A stretch of DNA of 58,241 nt, taken from NCBI GenBank assembly GCA_002409995.1, contig DHOR01000043.1, positions 12,192 to 70,432 of the forward strand, read 5' to 3'. Under the pieces are notes generated by a model, which saw only the letters and a list, made by a program, of their open reading frames with translations, ran no database searches and was not told the origin of the DNA. Of the stretch, positions 26,970 to 35,081 are shown piece by piece. The translations under genes and the position numbers were made by a program. The stretch comes from Hungatella sp. UBA5385 (lineage in GTDB: Bacteria; Bacillota; Clostridia; Lachnospirales; Lachnospiraceae). Position 1 is the stretch's first letter; the number at the start of each line of letters is the position of its first letter.

Positions 26970-27585
26970 CAATATCCGACTCCTTTCTTCCGTCATTCTG
27001 GATGAGAGTTTTACTGATATTGTCCTCATAAAGCCGCATTTCCACTTCCAGCGGGGTTGGATCAGTATTGATTTTTATTTTGGCAAAATGATTGAAGAAT
27101 CCTATGATACCAATGGCAAGGCCCACAGAATAGCTGACCTCCAAAATAGTAAAACCGCCGGATTCTTCTCCCATAACAAGCCGGTAAATCTCATTGAATA
27201 TATCGGGAACACTGGCATCATTATTAAAGGTCATAATGGCAAAAGAAGCGCCGCAGAAACAGATAATACAGACCACAATGGTCTTTATCCACTGCCACAT
27301 CCAGTAAGGTGGTTTAGGCTTGTGGTAGTCAATAATAAAATTGATTGCTCCCACATTATTAGCCTCAATAGCAGAGTCCATCTCAGTCAGCTTCTTTATT
27401 ACATCAAGGACGCTGACCACATACCGCTTATTTTTGTCATCATGGATTGTGTAAATCCGAAGTGCATTGCATTTGTTCATAACTGCAGAGTCATCGCAGT
27501 AAATATCAGCAACATCCTTAAGTTGTATTTCCTTGTGGCGAACCTCGGTGATCTCGCTGATATTTAAATATACGGTTTTGCTCAT
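26959..27585 (-). CDS. spoVAA: Stage V sporulation protein AA
   Basis: 208 residues. An N-terminal soluble domain (VYLNISEITEV, KDVADIYCDD) is followed by two membrane helices near 95-115 and 145-165, the architecture of SpoVAA. The start at the ATG at 27585 overlaps the stop of a preceding 53-codon ORF as ATGA, with GGAGG 11 bp upstream. The gene overlaps spoVAB at its 3' end. Confidence 0.92.
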   Translation of the reverse strand: MSKTVYLNISEITEVRHKEIQLKDVADIYCDDSAVMNKCNALRIYTIHDDKNKRYVVSVLDVIKKLTEMDSAIEANNVGAINFIIDYHKPKPPYWMWQWIKTIVVCIICFCGASFAIMTFNNDASVPDIFNEIYRLVMGEESGGFTILEVSYSVGLAIGIIGFFNHFAKIKINTDPTPLEVEMRLYEDNISKTLIQNDGRKESDIDVS

Positions 27586-27743
27586 AATCTCATCAGCCTC
27601 CAGCCGGGAAGACATTGAACCAGAGTTCCCTCCATGGATTTTCCATCAGGTGAGGTTGCAATGAGATACCAGACAACTGCTGCTACTCCTATGAGACACA
27701 GCACCAGAAGCACAATTCCAAGCTTGTTTTTCATAGATTCCAT
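27582..27743 (-). CDS. 53-residue single-pass membrane protein coupled to spoVAA
   Basis: A complete small ORF that is easily missed. ATG at 27743 (or an in-frame ATG three codons later at 27734), preceded by GGATGTGAG, with its TGA overlapping the spoVAA start as ATGA. The product begins MESMKNKLG, has one strong hydrophobic helix (IVLLVLCLIGVAAVVWYLI) and a short polar tail with ATSPDGKSMEGT. It lies between sigF and spoVAA, 60 bp after sigF, so it would be made in the forespore with SpoVA. The function is unknown; it could be a small subunit or a leader that sets spoVAA translation. Confidence 0.6.
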   Translation of the reverse strand: MESMKNKLGIVLLVLCLIGVAAVVWYLIATSPDGKSMEGTLVQCLPGWRLMRL

Positions 27744-27803
27744 ACATACTCACATCCTTTTCTCAAGAATACTGTTAGTATGAGCTGTATGATTTTTTTT
27801 ATT

Positions 27804-28517
27804 CTATAATTTTTCCCGCATTTGCCCTAAAATCTTTTTTTCCAGTCTGGATACCTGAACCTGGGAAATACCCAGCTTTGCAGCAATCTGGCTCTGAGTT
27901 TCATTATAATAATACCGTCTGATGATAATCTCCCTGTCTTTATCCGATAAATCAGATAAAAGCTCCCGCAGAACCATGCGGTTTAAAAGCTCTTCCTGAG
28001 CTGAATTTTCTTCTTCGATTTTATCAATTAAAAGCAGACTGTTTTCGTCATTTTTATTGACTGTGCGATATAGAGATTCCACCTCTGCTCCTGCTTCAAT
28101 GGAAGCTGCCACTTCTTCTTTGCTGGCTCCGATTTCTCCTGCAATCTCTTCAATGGTAGGTTCTCTTCCAAGGGTATACAAAAGACCCTCCCGTACAGTT
28201 TTTACCTTATAACCCATCTCCTTAATGGAACGGCTTACCTTAATCATCCCATCATCTCTGAGAAACCGTTTAATCTCTCCTGTGATCATAGGCACTGCAT
28301 AGGTGGAAAATTTCACTTCAAAGGACAAATCAAATTTATCAATTGCTTTAATTAAACCAATACTTCCTATCTGAAATAAATCCTCGGGCTCATATCCCCG
28401 CCCTGTAAATCTTCGGACAATGCTCCAGATCAGTCCCATATTCTCAGTGACTAACCGGTCTCTTGCCGCTTTATCGCCGTCGTGAGCCATTTGTATCAAT
28501 CTCATGGTCTCATCCAT
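27804..28517 (-). CDS. sigF: Forespore RNA polymerase sigma factor SigF
   Basis: The first compartment-specific sporulation sigma factor. 237 residues from the ATG at 28517. Region 2 (NMGLIWSIVRRFTGRGYEPEDLFQIGSIGLIKAI) and region 4 (YYYNETQSQIAAKLGISQVQVSRLEKKIL) are intact. The spoIIAB stop at 28523 lies 5 bp before this start, giving tight coupling of the anti-sigma factor and its target. Confidence 0.96.
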   Translation of the reverse strand: MDETMRLIQMAHDGDKAARDRLVTENMGLIWSIVRRFTGRGYEPEDLFQIGSIGLIKAIDKFDLSFEVKFSTYAVPMITGEIKRFLRDDGMIKVSRSIKEMGYKVKTVREGLLYTLGREPTIEEIAGEIGASKEEVAASIEAGAEVESLYRTVNKNDENSLLLIDKIEEENSAQEELLNRMVLRELLSDLSDKDREIIIRRYYYNETQSQIAAKLGISQVQVSRLEKKILGQMREKL

Positions 28518-28522
28518 AAGGC

Positions 28523-28957
28523 TCACCCTTTAATCTTCTTTTTCATCGTAACAGAAGTCCCTTTACCAGGCTCTGATTCTACTAATACCTCATCCATAAA
28601 TGCTTCCATAAATGAGAATCCCATGCCGGACCGTTCACCTTCCGGGTCTGTGGTAAACATGGGTTCCATAGCCCTGGGAATATTGGCTATGCCAACTCCT
28701 GTATCCCGTATCTTAATGGTCAGTATCTGTCCCTCTATGATTACTTCCATATAAACAATTCCGCCTTTGGACTCATATCCATGAATTACAGCGTTGGTTA
28801 CTGCTTCCGAAACAGCAGTCTTCACATCATCAAGCTCCTCTAAGGTAGGGTCCATTCTTGCCATAAATACAGCAGCTACCACTCTGGCAAACTCTTCATT
28901 TCTTGATAAACTTTCGATTTCCATCCTTAATACTTCCGGTTTGTTCTGTTCTATCAT
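28523..28957 (-). CDS. spoIIAB: Anti-sigma F factor and serine kinase
   Basis: 144 residues. A GHKL-type ATPase that holds SigF inactive and phosphorylates SpoIIAA. The ATP-binding motifs are visible: VKTAVSEAVTNAVIHGYE (N-box), IRDTGVGI (G1) and GERSGMGFSFM (G2). It lies in the middle of the canonical spoIIA operon. Confidence 0.96.
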   Translation of the reverse strand: MIEQNKPEVLRMEIESLSRNEEFARVVAAVFMARMDPTLEELDDVKTAVSEAVTNAVIHGYESKGGIVYMEVIIEGQILTIKIRDTGVGIANIPRAMEPMFTTDPEGERSGMGFSFMEAFMDEVLVESEPGKGTSVTMKKKIKG

Positions 28958-28971
28958 ATTTTCCTCCTCAA

Positions 28972-29313
28972 CTAACTTGTGACTGCCCCTTCTTTTGAGT
29001 CATACAGTTTCATTAATCTTAAAATACCGCCCATTTTCAGGATCCTTAAAACCTGAGCTCCGGCTCCGTATATGGTCACCGAACCTCCGCTCAGCGCCAT
29101 TTGCTTATATCTGTTTAACAGGACTCCGATTCCCGAAGAATCCATAAAGGTGGTTCGGGAAAAATCAAATACAATCCGTCTGATATAATTCTCTGAAAGT
29201 ATTAAATCCGTTTCAAATTTCAGACCTGTGCAGTTATGATGGTCCAGTTCCTCCGGCAGGTGTACAATAAGCACATGGCCGTCTGCCTCATATGTAAATA
29301 ATGGTTTTTTCAT
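28972..29313 (-). CDS. spoIIAA: Anti-sigma F factor antagonist
   Basis: 113 residues, STAS fold. The phosphorylated serine lies in FMDSSGIGV (Asp58-Ser59-Ser60-Gly61). Dephosphorylated protein releases SigF from SpoIIAB. It is the first gene of the operon, with a CGGAGGG site. I looked for a SigH-type promoter in the short gap upstream and found no good match. Confidence 0.95.
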   Translation of the reverse strand: MKKPLFTYEADGHVLIVHLPEELDHHNCTGLKFETDLILSENYIRRIVFDFSRTTFMDSSGIGVLLNRYKQMALSGGSVTIYGAGAQVLRILKMGGILRLMKLYDSKEGAVTS

Positions 29314-29373
29314 GTATATCCCTCCGATTCCTGGCTCAAAATGTCTGATTCATAAACTTTAGTTTCTTAAATG

Positions 29374-29418
29374 AAAAAAGACACCACAAAAAAGAATATC
29401 TCTTCTGTAGTGTCTTTC
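29374..29418 (-). terminator. Rho-independent terminator of the TPR gene
   Basis: Minus strand: AAAGACACTACAGAAGA pairs with TTCTTTTTTGTGGTGTCTTT and runs into a T tract. It separates the folC/TPR operon from spoIIA. Confidence 0.8.
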
Positions 29419-29427
29419 TCTATCTGC

Positions 29428-30744
29428 CTAAAAGCCCCGTTCATTCTTGGCATTGGCAGTGAGTTCTTCATCTTTACTATTATTGATTATATCTGTAAAT
29501 ATCTCATTGGCCTGATCCTTCTGGTTCAAACCTTTATAGATCATAGCCGCCTTATATTTGGCTGACCACAAATCCGGCTTTAAATCAATACATTTTAAAT
29601 AATAAACAAGTGCTGATTCTGCGTCACCTGCCTGAGAAGCTGCGTCTCCCATACTTTCAATAACTGGTAAACCGTCCTTCTTCACATCTTCTGTAATACC
29701 TGCAATCACTGCCTGTACATCAGAGGAAGCAATAAGATCAGGATTTAAATTGGTATAAAGCTGGACAACTGTATTAAATTCATCGTTGCGGTATGCCTGC
29801 AGCATTCCGATGACTGTCTGATACTGGGCCAGAACGCTGTCTGTATCACCAGTTAAGGAGGCAAGAGAATCCTCTGCACTCTTCTTATCCGCTTCCAGAT
29901 CACTGAGCTGTTTTTCCAGTTCATCTGCCTTCTGATTTGCCCGGCTTAAGTCTTCGCTGTATTTTGTCATCTCCTTATTATGTTTTGCATAAATGGATCT
30001 GGTATTGGCAGGCATAACTACAAAGAAGATAACCGCCGCTCCAAGCAGCAGACCGGCCAGAATATTAAAAACTGCCTGATCTCTGGTGTTCTCCCTGTAG
30101 CTGGGCGGAATAATTACATCGTCATCCTCCATCTGTCTATGGGATAATACATTCTTCTTAAATTTTCTTCTCTCAGGATCTCTTGCAGGCTTCACTGCTG
30201 CTGTGGGTTTTATAAGGGTTTTATAATACAATGCCTTAGGATTGTTTCTGTCAATCTGTAAAACCTTATGAACAGCCTTTCCTGCTTTTTGGTAATCTTC
30301 CCTTGCAATGCATAAAACAGCAAGAAGCAGCTGCGCCTTTACATAGTTAGGCTTTAATTCCACAACCTTAGTCAGCTGAATAAAAGCCAGGTCCTCACTT
30401 CCGCTCTGTGCATAGTTAAGGGCCTGATTAAAGCGGCGTACAGAATGACGGGCAGCATCAAGGCCGCCTTTGGTTCTCTGAAGTTCTCCCAGATAGTAAT
30501 CAGCCCTGTTATCCTCAGCCTGTAAGTTCATACTGATTACCCACTGAACAAGAGCATCTCCTACTTCACCCATCTCGTAATAGATCAGCCCCAGTAGGTT
30601 TCTGGCAGCTGTCTGGTATTTATTGAAATGCAGGCTTTTCTTCAGACACAGTGCAGCACCGGTTAAATCCCTCAGTCTTGCCCGCTCTAATCCCATATTA
30701 TAATAGCTGTTTGCAATTACACGGGTTTTTCTAGCATAATCCAT
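29428..30744 (-). CDS. TPR-repeat membrane protein
   Basis: 438 residues. Residues 1-160 contain about four tetratricopeptide repeats (SYYNMGLERARLRDLTGAAL, YVKAQLLLAVLCIAREDYQKA). One membrane helix follows (FNILAGLLLGAAVIFFVVMP, about 230-250), then a coiled coil (ANQKADELEKQLSDLEADKK) and a C-terminal pair of TPRs (SALVYYLKCIDLKPDLWSAK). It is probably a scaffold with cytoplasmic TPRs and an extracytoplasmic coiled coil and TPR domain. It lies 11 bp after a 46-residue gene and downstream of folC. No specific partner can be named. Confidence 0.8.
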   Translation of the reverse strand: MDYARKTRVIANSYYNMGLERARLRDLTGAALCLKKSLHFNKYQTAARNLLGLIYYEMGEVGDALVQWVISMNLQAEDNRADYYLGELQRTKGGLDAARHSVRRFNQALNYAQSGSEDLAFIQLTKVVELKPNYVKAQLLLAVLCIAREDYQKAGKAVHKVLQIDRNNPKALYYKTLIKPTAAVKPARDPERRKFKKNVLSHRQMEDDDVIIPPSYRENTRDQAVFNILAGLLLGAAVIFFVVMPANTRSIYAKHNKEMTKYSEDLSRANQKADELEKQLSDLEADKKSAEDSLASLTGDTDSVLAQYQTVIGMLQAYRNDEFNTVVQLYTNLNPDLIASSDVQAVIAGITEDVKKDGLPVIESMGDAASQAGDAESALVYYLKCIDLKPDLWSAKYKAAMIYKGLNQKDQANEIFTDIINNSKDEELTANAKNERGF

Positions 30745-30755
30745 CTTTTGCCCGC

Positions 30756-30896
30756 CTATCTCTTATTTGCATCTTTGATCAGTTCCATCATTAAGTCATT
30801 CATATCGGTTAAGTCACTTCTTACGATTGCGTCCTCTATGGCATCAACCTCCAGACTTGGTCTGTATTCATCAATTTCAGCTTCAAAATCTATCAT
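30756..30896 (-). CDS. 46-residue acidic protein coupled to folC
   Basis: A small gene with a clear AGGAGG site; its ATG overlaps the folC stop as ATGA. The product is strongly acidic and helical (MIDFEAEIDEYRPSLEVDAI, then NDLMMELIKDANKR). It lacks a membrane segment or signal peptide. Its position between folC and the TPR protein, with tight coupling on both sides, argues that it is a real gene; the function is unknown. Confidence 0.65.
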   Translation of the reverse strand: MIDFEAEIDEYRPSLEVDAIEDAIVRSDLTDMNDLMMELIKDANKR

Positions 30897-32209
30897 AATC
30901 CATTCCTCCTTAAAACCGTCTTTATCTCGCCCATCAGATAAAGGGAGCCCACACAAAACAACAGGTGATCTTCATCCCTCTCCTTAAGACAGTTATTAAC
31001 TGCTGACTCTACCGTATCAAAGCCCCTGACCTCACAGTTAAGAAAGCTTTGAAACTCCTCTGCCAGAGTCTCTGTGTCAAGTCCCCGTTCAGAATCTATA
31101 TGAGTAACAGTAATTCTGTCAAGAGGCAGCTTCCCTGCCAGGTTCCGTATCATAACAGCATGTTCTTTATCTTCAACTGCTGAAAACAGCAGATGTACTC
31201 TTTTATTTCTTTCTTTACAAAGGCGTAATGAGGTCTCTGTAAATGCTTCAATACCGCCTGCATTATGTGCACCGTCCAGAAATACTCCAGGCAATACCTC
31301 CTCCATACGCGCCTGCCACCTCATAGCCTGAAAACCCTGATGGAGCTGAGCTTCATCAAGAATAAGACCATTGGCTTCATCCTTTGCAGCAACTTTTAAA
31401 GCTTCATAAGCAAGTCTTCCATTGATTACCTGATATTCTGCCTGAGAAGGAATAAAGAAATCCTGTTCTCTGCCTTCTCTATAAAATACTGCCTTAATTC
31501 CATCTGTTTCCCAGGATTTTACAGAGTAGGACTGCCTGTCCACACAATAGGCCGGGGAATGGAGTTTTCCTGCCTGTTCCTCTATGATTGCTGCTGCCTC
31601 CAGACAGGTTCCGTCATAAATCACCGGTATTCCCGGTTTTATAATCCCTGCCTTTTCTTCAGCAATCTTTTCTATGGTATCTCCCAAAAGATTCATATGA
31701 TCCATACTGATGGAAGTGATTATGGATACCAGCGGTTGATCTATTACATTGGTGATATCAATTCTTCCGCCCAACCCTGCTTCCAGGATAACTAAATCTA
31801 TGTCTTTTTTATGGAAGATGTCCATACACATATAGAATACATATTCAAAGTAGGTGGGGTGAAGGAATCCCTTCTCCATCATCTTCTCGGAAAGCTCCTT
31901 AATCCTGCAGCAGCTGTCCCTGAATTCTTCCTCTGTAATCATAGCTCCATTAATAAGGAAACGTTCCCTGACATCCTCTAAATGCGGGGAAACAAAGGCA
32001 CCCACTTTATATCCGGACTGAAGAAGCGCACTGCTTATAAATGCGCAGACAGAACCCTTTCCATTGGTTCCTGCCACATGGAAAATCTTCATAGACTTGT
32101 CCGGTTCTCCCATCTCCTGTAAAAAACATCGAACATCTCTTAAGGAATTCTTCTGATTGGCCCACATGGGGAGACCTTCCAGATACTCCTTGCTGCTTTC
32201 GTAATTCAT
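30893..32209 (-). CDS. folC: Folylpolyglutamate synthase / dihydrofolate synthase
   Basis: Adds glutamates to folates, and in many bacteria also makes dihydrofolate. About 438 residues with the ATP loop GTNGKGSV, the SPHLEDVRERF segment, and the central and C-terminal Mur-ligase-like features LEAGLGGRIDITNVI, SISMDHMNLLG and FLDGAHNAGGI. The start is uncertain: the family N-terminus fits the ATG at 32209, but no strong ribosome binding site precedes any candidate. Confidence 0.93.
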   Translation of the reverse strand: MNYESSKEYLEGLPMWANQKNSLRDVRCFLQEMGEPDKSMKIFHVAGTNGKGSVCAFISSALLQSGYKVGAFVSPHLEDVRERFLINGAMITEEEFRDSCCRIKELSEKMMEKGFLHPTYFEYVFYMCMDIFHKKDIDLVILEAGLGGRIDITNVIDQPLVSIITSISMDHMNLLGDTIEKIAEEKAGIIKPGIPVIYDGTCLEAAAIIEEQAGKLHSPAYCVDRQSYSVKSWETDGIKAVFYREGREQDFFIPSQAEYQVINGRLAYEALKVAAKDEANGLILDEAQLHQGFQAMRWQARMEEVLPGVFLDGAHNAGGIEAFTETSLRLCKERNKRVHLLFSAVEDKEHAVMIRNLAGKLPLDRITVTHIDSERGLDTETLAEEFQSFLNCEVRGFDTVESAVNNCLKERDEDHLLFCVGSLYLMGEIKTVLRRNGL

Positions 32210-32397
32210 CATTATAAGCATACCATCTTTCTGCATCTTCCGCAAACAACTGTTTTATAAATATACGTAAAGAAACTTTCTTTTTTATTATAATATAAGA
32301 CGAATAATATGCAACCCATAAATTTCGCAAAAACACCTTTATTTCTACATCTTCTCATGTTTTTATTCTATTTTCTACTTTCGTGGAAAAATGGAAA

Positions 32398-32442
32398 ACC
32401 GAAGGGTTGAAAGCAAACTTTGCTCTCACTCCCTCCGGTCCC
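32398..32442 (-). terminator. Rho-independent terminator of ridA
   Basis: Minus strand: CCGGAGGGAGTGAGAGCAAA pairs with TTTGCTTTCAACCCTTCGG and is followed by TTTTCC. It ends the ridA transcript before folC. Confidence 0.75.
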
Positions 32443-32472
32443 ATACATGTAGACTTTATAAATCAAATAAAT

Positions 32473-32856
32473 CTATTCTCCGCAATAAACAACAGCTTCA
32501 ATCTCTACCAGTGCTGCTTTTGGAAGCGCTGCTACTTCAAATGCTGCTCTTGCAGGGCAGTCACCCTCAAAGAATGTTGCATACACTTCGTTCATAGCTG
32601 CAAAATCACCAATATTCTGTAATAAAACTGTAGTTTTAATTACATTAGCCAGGGATAATCCCTCGCTCTCTAAGATAGCTTTAATATTTGTCAAAGACTG
32701 TTTTGTCTGAGATGCAATATCTTCTCCTGCAAAAGCACCTGTTGCCGGATCAATGGGAAGCTGACCTGATACATAGATGTAATCTCCGCCTCTCACTGCC
32801 TGTGAATATGGTCCGATTGCTGCCGGTGCCTTATCTGTTGATAATATTTTTTTCAT
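32473..32856 (-). CDS. ridA: RidA-family reactive enamine/imine deaminase
   Basis: Hydrolyses 2-aminoacrylate and related enamines left by PLP enzymes. 127 residues from the ATG at 32856, behind AAAGGAG. The family signatures are intact: APAAIGPYSQAV near the start, YVSGQLP, and the active-site Arg103 in CPARAAFEVAALPK with Glu118/Glu120 following. Monocistronic with its own terminator. Confidence 0.95.
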   Translation of the reverse strand: MKKILSTDKAPAAIGPYSQAVRGGDYIYVSGQLPIDPATGAFAGEDIASQTKQSLTNIKAILESEGLSLANVIKTTVLLQNIGDFAAMNEVYATFFEGDCPARAAFEVAALPKAALVEIEAVVYCGE

Positions 32857-33030
32857 TATATGATTCTCCTTTCGCTTCAGTTCTTCTATATTAAGATTAG
32901 CACACATCTGACAAAAGTCAAGATTATTTTCAGATGGTCTAAAAGTTTTTTAGCTAACCAAAAACTTCTTTTTCATTTTCTCCTTGTCAGCTGGTATTGA
33001 ATACTATATAATATGATAAGAGGTGAAATT

Positions 33031-33645
33031 ATGAAGACGAATGACGAAAGACTCAATCGCATTTTAGAGCGTCTCGACGCAATGGTATATATTAAGCCGG
33101 ATACGATTCCAGGCATTGATCTCTATATGGATCAGGTTACCACATTCATGGATGAGCATTTAAAAGAGACAAAACGTTATGCAGATGACAAGGTTCTCAC
33201 TAAAACCATGATTAATAATTATGCCAAGAATAACTTACTTCCAGCACCCAATAAAAAGAAATATTCCAAAGAGCATATTCTTCTTCTGATCTTTATTTAC
33301 TATTTTAAGAATCTGCTTTCATTTAATGATATTGAAGAGCTGTTCCGCCCTATTACTGATAAACATTTCGGTAACCCTGACTCTATCCCTCTGGAGGAAA
33401 TCTATAAAGAGATATTTTCTCTGGAAGCCAACGAGATGGAACATTTAAAGGAAGATGTTAAGGATAAGTTTCAGAAGGCAAGTCTCTCCTTTGAAGATTA
33501 TGATCTTGAGGATGAAGACCGGGAATACCTACAGCTATTCGCCTGGATCTGCCAGCTGTCCTTTGATGTTTATTTAAAGAAGCAGATGATCGAGCAGATT
33601 ATTGATGATTTACGTACAGATGAACCTAATAAAAAAAAGAAATAG
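33031..33645 (+). CDS. DUF1836 protein
   Basis: 204 residues from the ATG at 33031 (AGAGGTG upstream). It resembles the DUF1836 family, whose N-terminal part looks like a MerR-type helix-turn-helix (TKTMINNYAKNNLLPAPNKKKYSKEHILLLIFIYYFKN). The C-terminal half is helical and acidic, with the tail EPNKKKK. Probably a DNA-binding regulator, target unknown. It is transcribed alone, divergent from ridA; the terminator overlaps the stop codon. Confidence 0.8.
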   Translation: MKTNDERLNRILERLDAMVYIKPDTIPGIDLYMDQVTTFMDEHLKETKRYADDKVLTKTMINNYAKNNLLPAPNKKKYSKEHILLLIFIYYFKNLLSFNDIEELFRPITDKHFGNPDSIPLEEIYKEIFSLEANEMEHLKEDVKDKFQKASLSFEDYDLEDEDREYLQLFAWICQLSFDVYLKKQMIEQIIDDLRTDEPNKKKK

Positions 33646-33669
33646 CAAGTGCAGCTATTTCTTTTTTAT
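33639..33669 (+). terminator. Rho-independent terminator of the DUF1836 gene
   Basis: GAAATAGC pairs with GCTATTTC around aagtgca, then TTTTTTATT. The stop codon TAG at 33643-33645 lies inside the 5' arm. Confidence 0.85.
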
Positions 33670-33740
33670 TGTCTAGTATACTGACATAAAGCCTTTTTTG
33701 TTTCATTATGTTTCTTTTATCTTATAAAAAAGCTCTTAAC

Positions 33741-34037
33741 CTATCTTGTCCCATCTTCTAACCGCTTAAATACCATATCATAGCCATCATTGCCATAATT
33801 TAAGGAACGGTTGACTCTGCTTATGGTTGCTGTGGAGGCGCCTGTCTTTTCTGCAATCTCCAGATATGTGCATCCTTCCCGCAGCATCTTAGCAACTTCG
33901 TATCTCTGGGAAAGACTTAACAGCTCATTCACAGTACATACGTCTTCAAAAAATGTATAACACTCTTCTGGTGTTTTTAAGGTCAAAATCGCCTGAAACA
34001 GATGGTCTACCGCATCTGTTTTAATTTTCTTGTTCAT
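33741..34037 (-). CDS. YerC/YecD-family TrpR-like regulator
   Basis: 98 residues from the ATG at 34037 (AAGGGGATTG upstream). The sequence shows a TrpR-type DNA-binding region: VNELLSLSQRYEVAKMLREG, then TYLEIAEKTGASTATISRVNR, ending NYGNDGYDMVF. This is the YerC/YecD family of small Firmicutes regulators. It lies 78 bp downstream of the HAD phosphatase gene in the same direction. Confidence 0.88.
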   Translation of the reverse strand: MNKKIKTDAVDHLFQAILTLKTPEECYTFFEDVCTVNELLSLSQRYEVAKMLREGCTYLEIAEKTGASTATISRVNRSLNYGNDGYDMVFKRLEDGTR

Positions 34038-34115
34038 AATGCTATCAATCCCCTTTGTCTTCGCTCTACGCACTATTTTAACATATTAAAGTTATAAAGT
34101 CCACCCCTTGGATGC

Positions 34116-34925
34116 TTAAGAAAATATAAACTTTTCTACAACATGAGCTATGCCATCCTCATTATTGGACAAGGTAATATAATCCGCTGCATTCTTAACA
34201 GGAAGCACTGCATTCTCCATAGCTACTCCCAGACCTGCAAACTTGATCATGGATAAATCATTATAACCATCACCACAGGCAATCATATCTTCTTTTGTCA
34301 TGCCAAGGCGGTCCAAAAGCCGGTTTAATGATGCCGCTTTATCAATTCCTTTGGGAAGTACCTCCAGGAAGTAAGGCTCTGACCTATATACACTGAAGTC
34401 ACGGCCAAGAGCAGCCTTCACCTTTCCTTCCACAAGTGCTAAGTAATCTCCATCATCAAGCATTAAAAACTTAACTGCCGGAAAGTCCACATAGGCTTCA
34501 AAATCTTTGATTTCTTTCACTTCCAGCTTATTGACTGCTGCCTCTATTTTTACATATTCATCTGAGCTGTCAGGTGTAATAATAACCTCATCCTCATAGG
34601 TGAGAATATTCACACCATGCTCTTTCGCCAGACCAATGATCTTACGGTTTGATTCAACAGGCAATTCTCTTGCAAATACAGTTTCTCCTGTTTTGCAGTC
34701 TATAATCCGTCCTCCATTGAAAGACAGTATGTAACCTCCGGTCTCATGAAGAAGCAGTTCCTTTGCCAGGGGCATCACCCCATAGGTAGGGCGACCGGAA
34801 GCCAGAACTACCACTCCTCCCTGATCTTTAAACCGAAAAAGCGCCTCTTTTGTCTTAGGCGTAATAATTTTGTCACGATTGGTCAGTGTTCCATCTAAAT
34901 CCAGTACAATGATTCTATATTTCAC
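34116..34925 (-). CDS. Cof-type HAD hydrolase
   Basis: 269 residues. Motif I is VLDLDGTLT (Asp9 nucleophile, Asp11), motif II is VLASGRPT, and motif IV is ACGDGYNDLSM with a conserved Lys upstream. A C2 cap lies between. This class dephosphorylates sugar phosphates or flavin/cofactor phosphates; the specificity cannot be read. Probably an operon with the YerC-like gene. Confidence 0.9.
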   Translation of the reverse strand: MKYRIIVLDLDGTLTNRDKIITPKTKEALFRFKDQGGVVVLASGRPTYGVMPLAKELLLHETGGYILSFNGGRIIDCKTGETVFARELPVESNRKIIGLAKEHGVNILTYEDEVIITPDSSDEYVKIEAAVNKLEVKEIKDFEAYVDFPAVKFLMLDDGDYLALVEGKVKAALGRDFSVYRSEPYFLEVLPKGIDKAASLNRLLDRLGMTKEDMIACGDGYNDLSMIKFAGLGVAMENAVLPVKNAADYITLSNNEDGIAHVVEKFIFS

Positions 34926-35081
34926 ATCGTCTCTCCTGTTTTCATAAATTTCATTGACAGTATATCATACATTTCCAATCTCTTCTATATAAATACTTTC
35001 CTGACTTGTGAAAAAACAGTGAACGGCAGCTTATCTACTTTCATACTATGACACTATGAGAAATAGATAAAGGAGACATTT

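Noticed and set aside
26761..27567. 268-codon plus-strand open frame antisense to spoVAA/spoVAB
   Set aside because: A shadow of well-recognised spoVA genes, with no start context.
29314..29373. SigH-dependent promoter upstream of spoIIAA
   Set aside because: AAGAAACT and GAATCA look partly like the -35 and -10, but the spacing is far too short.
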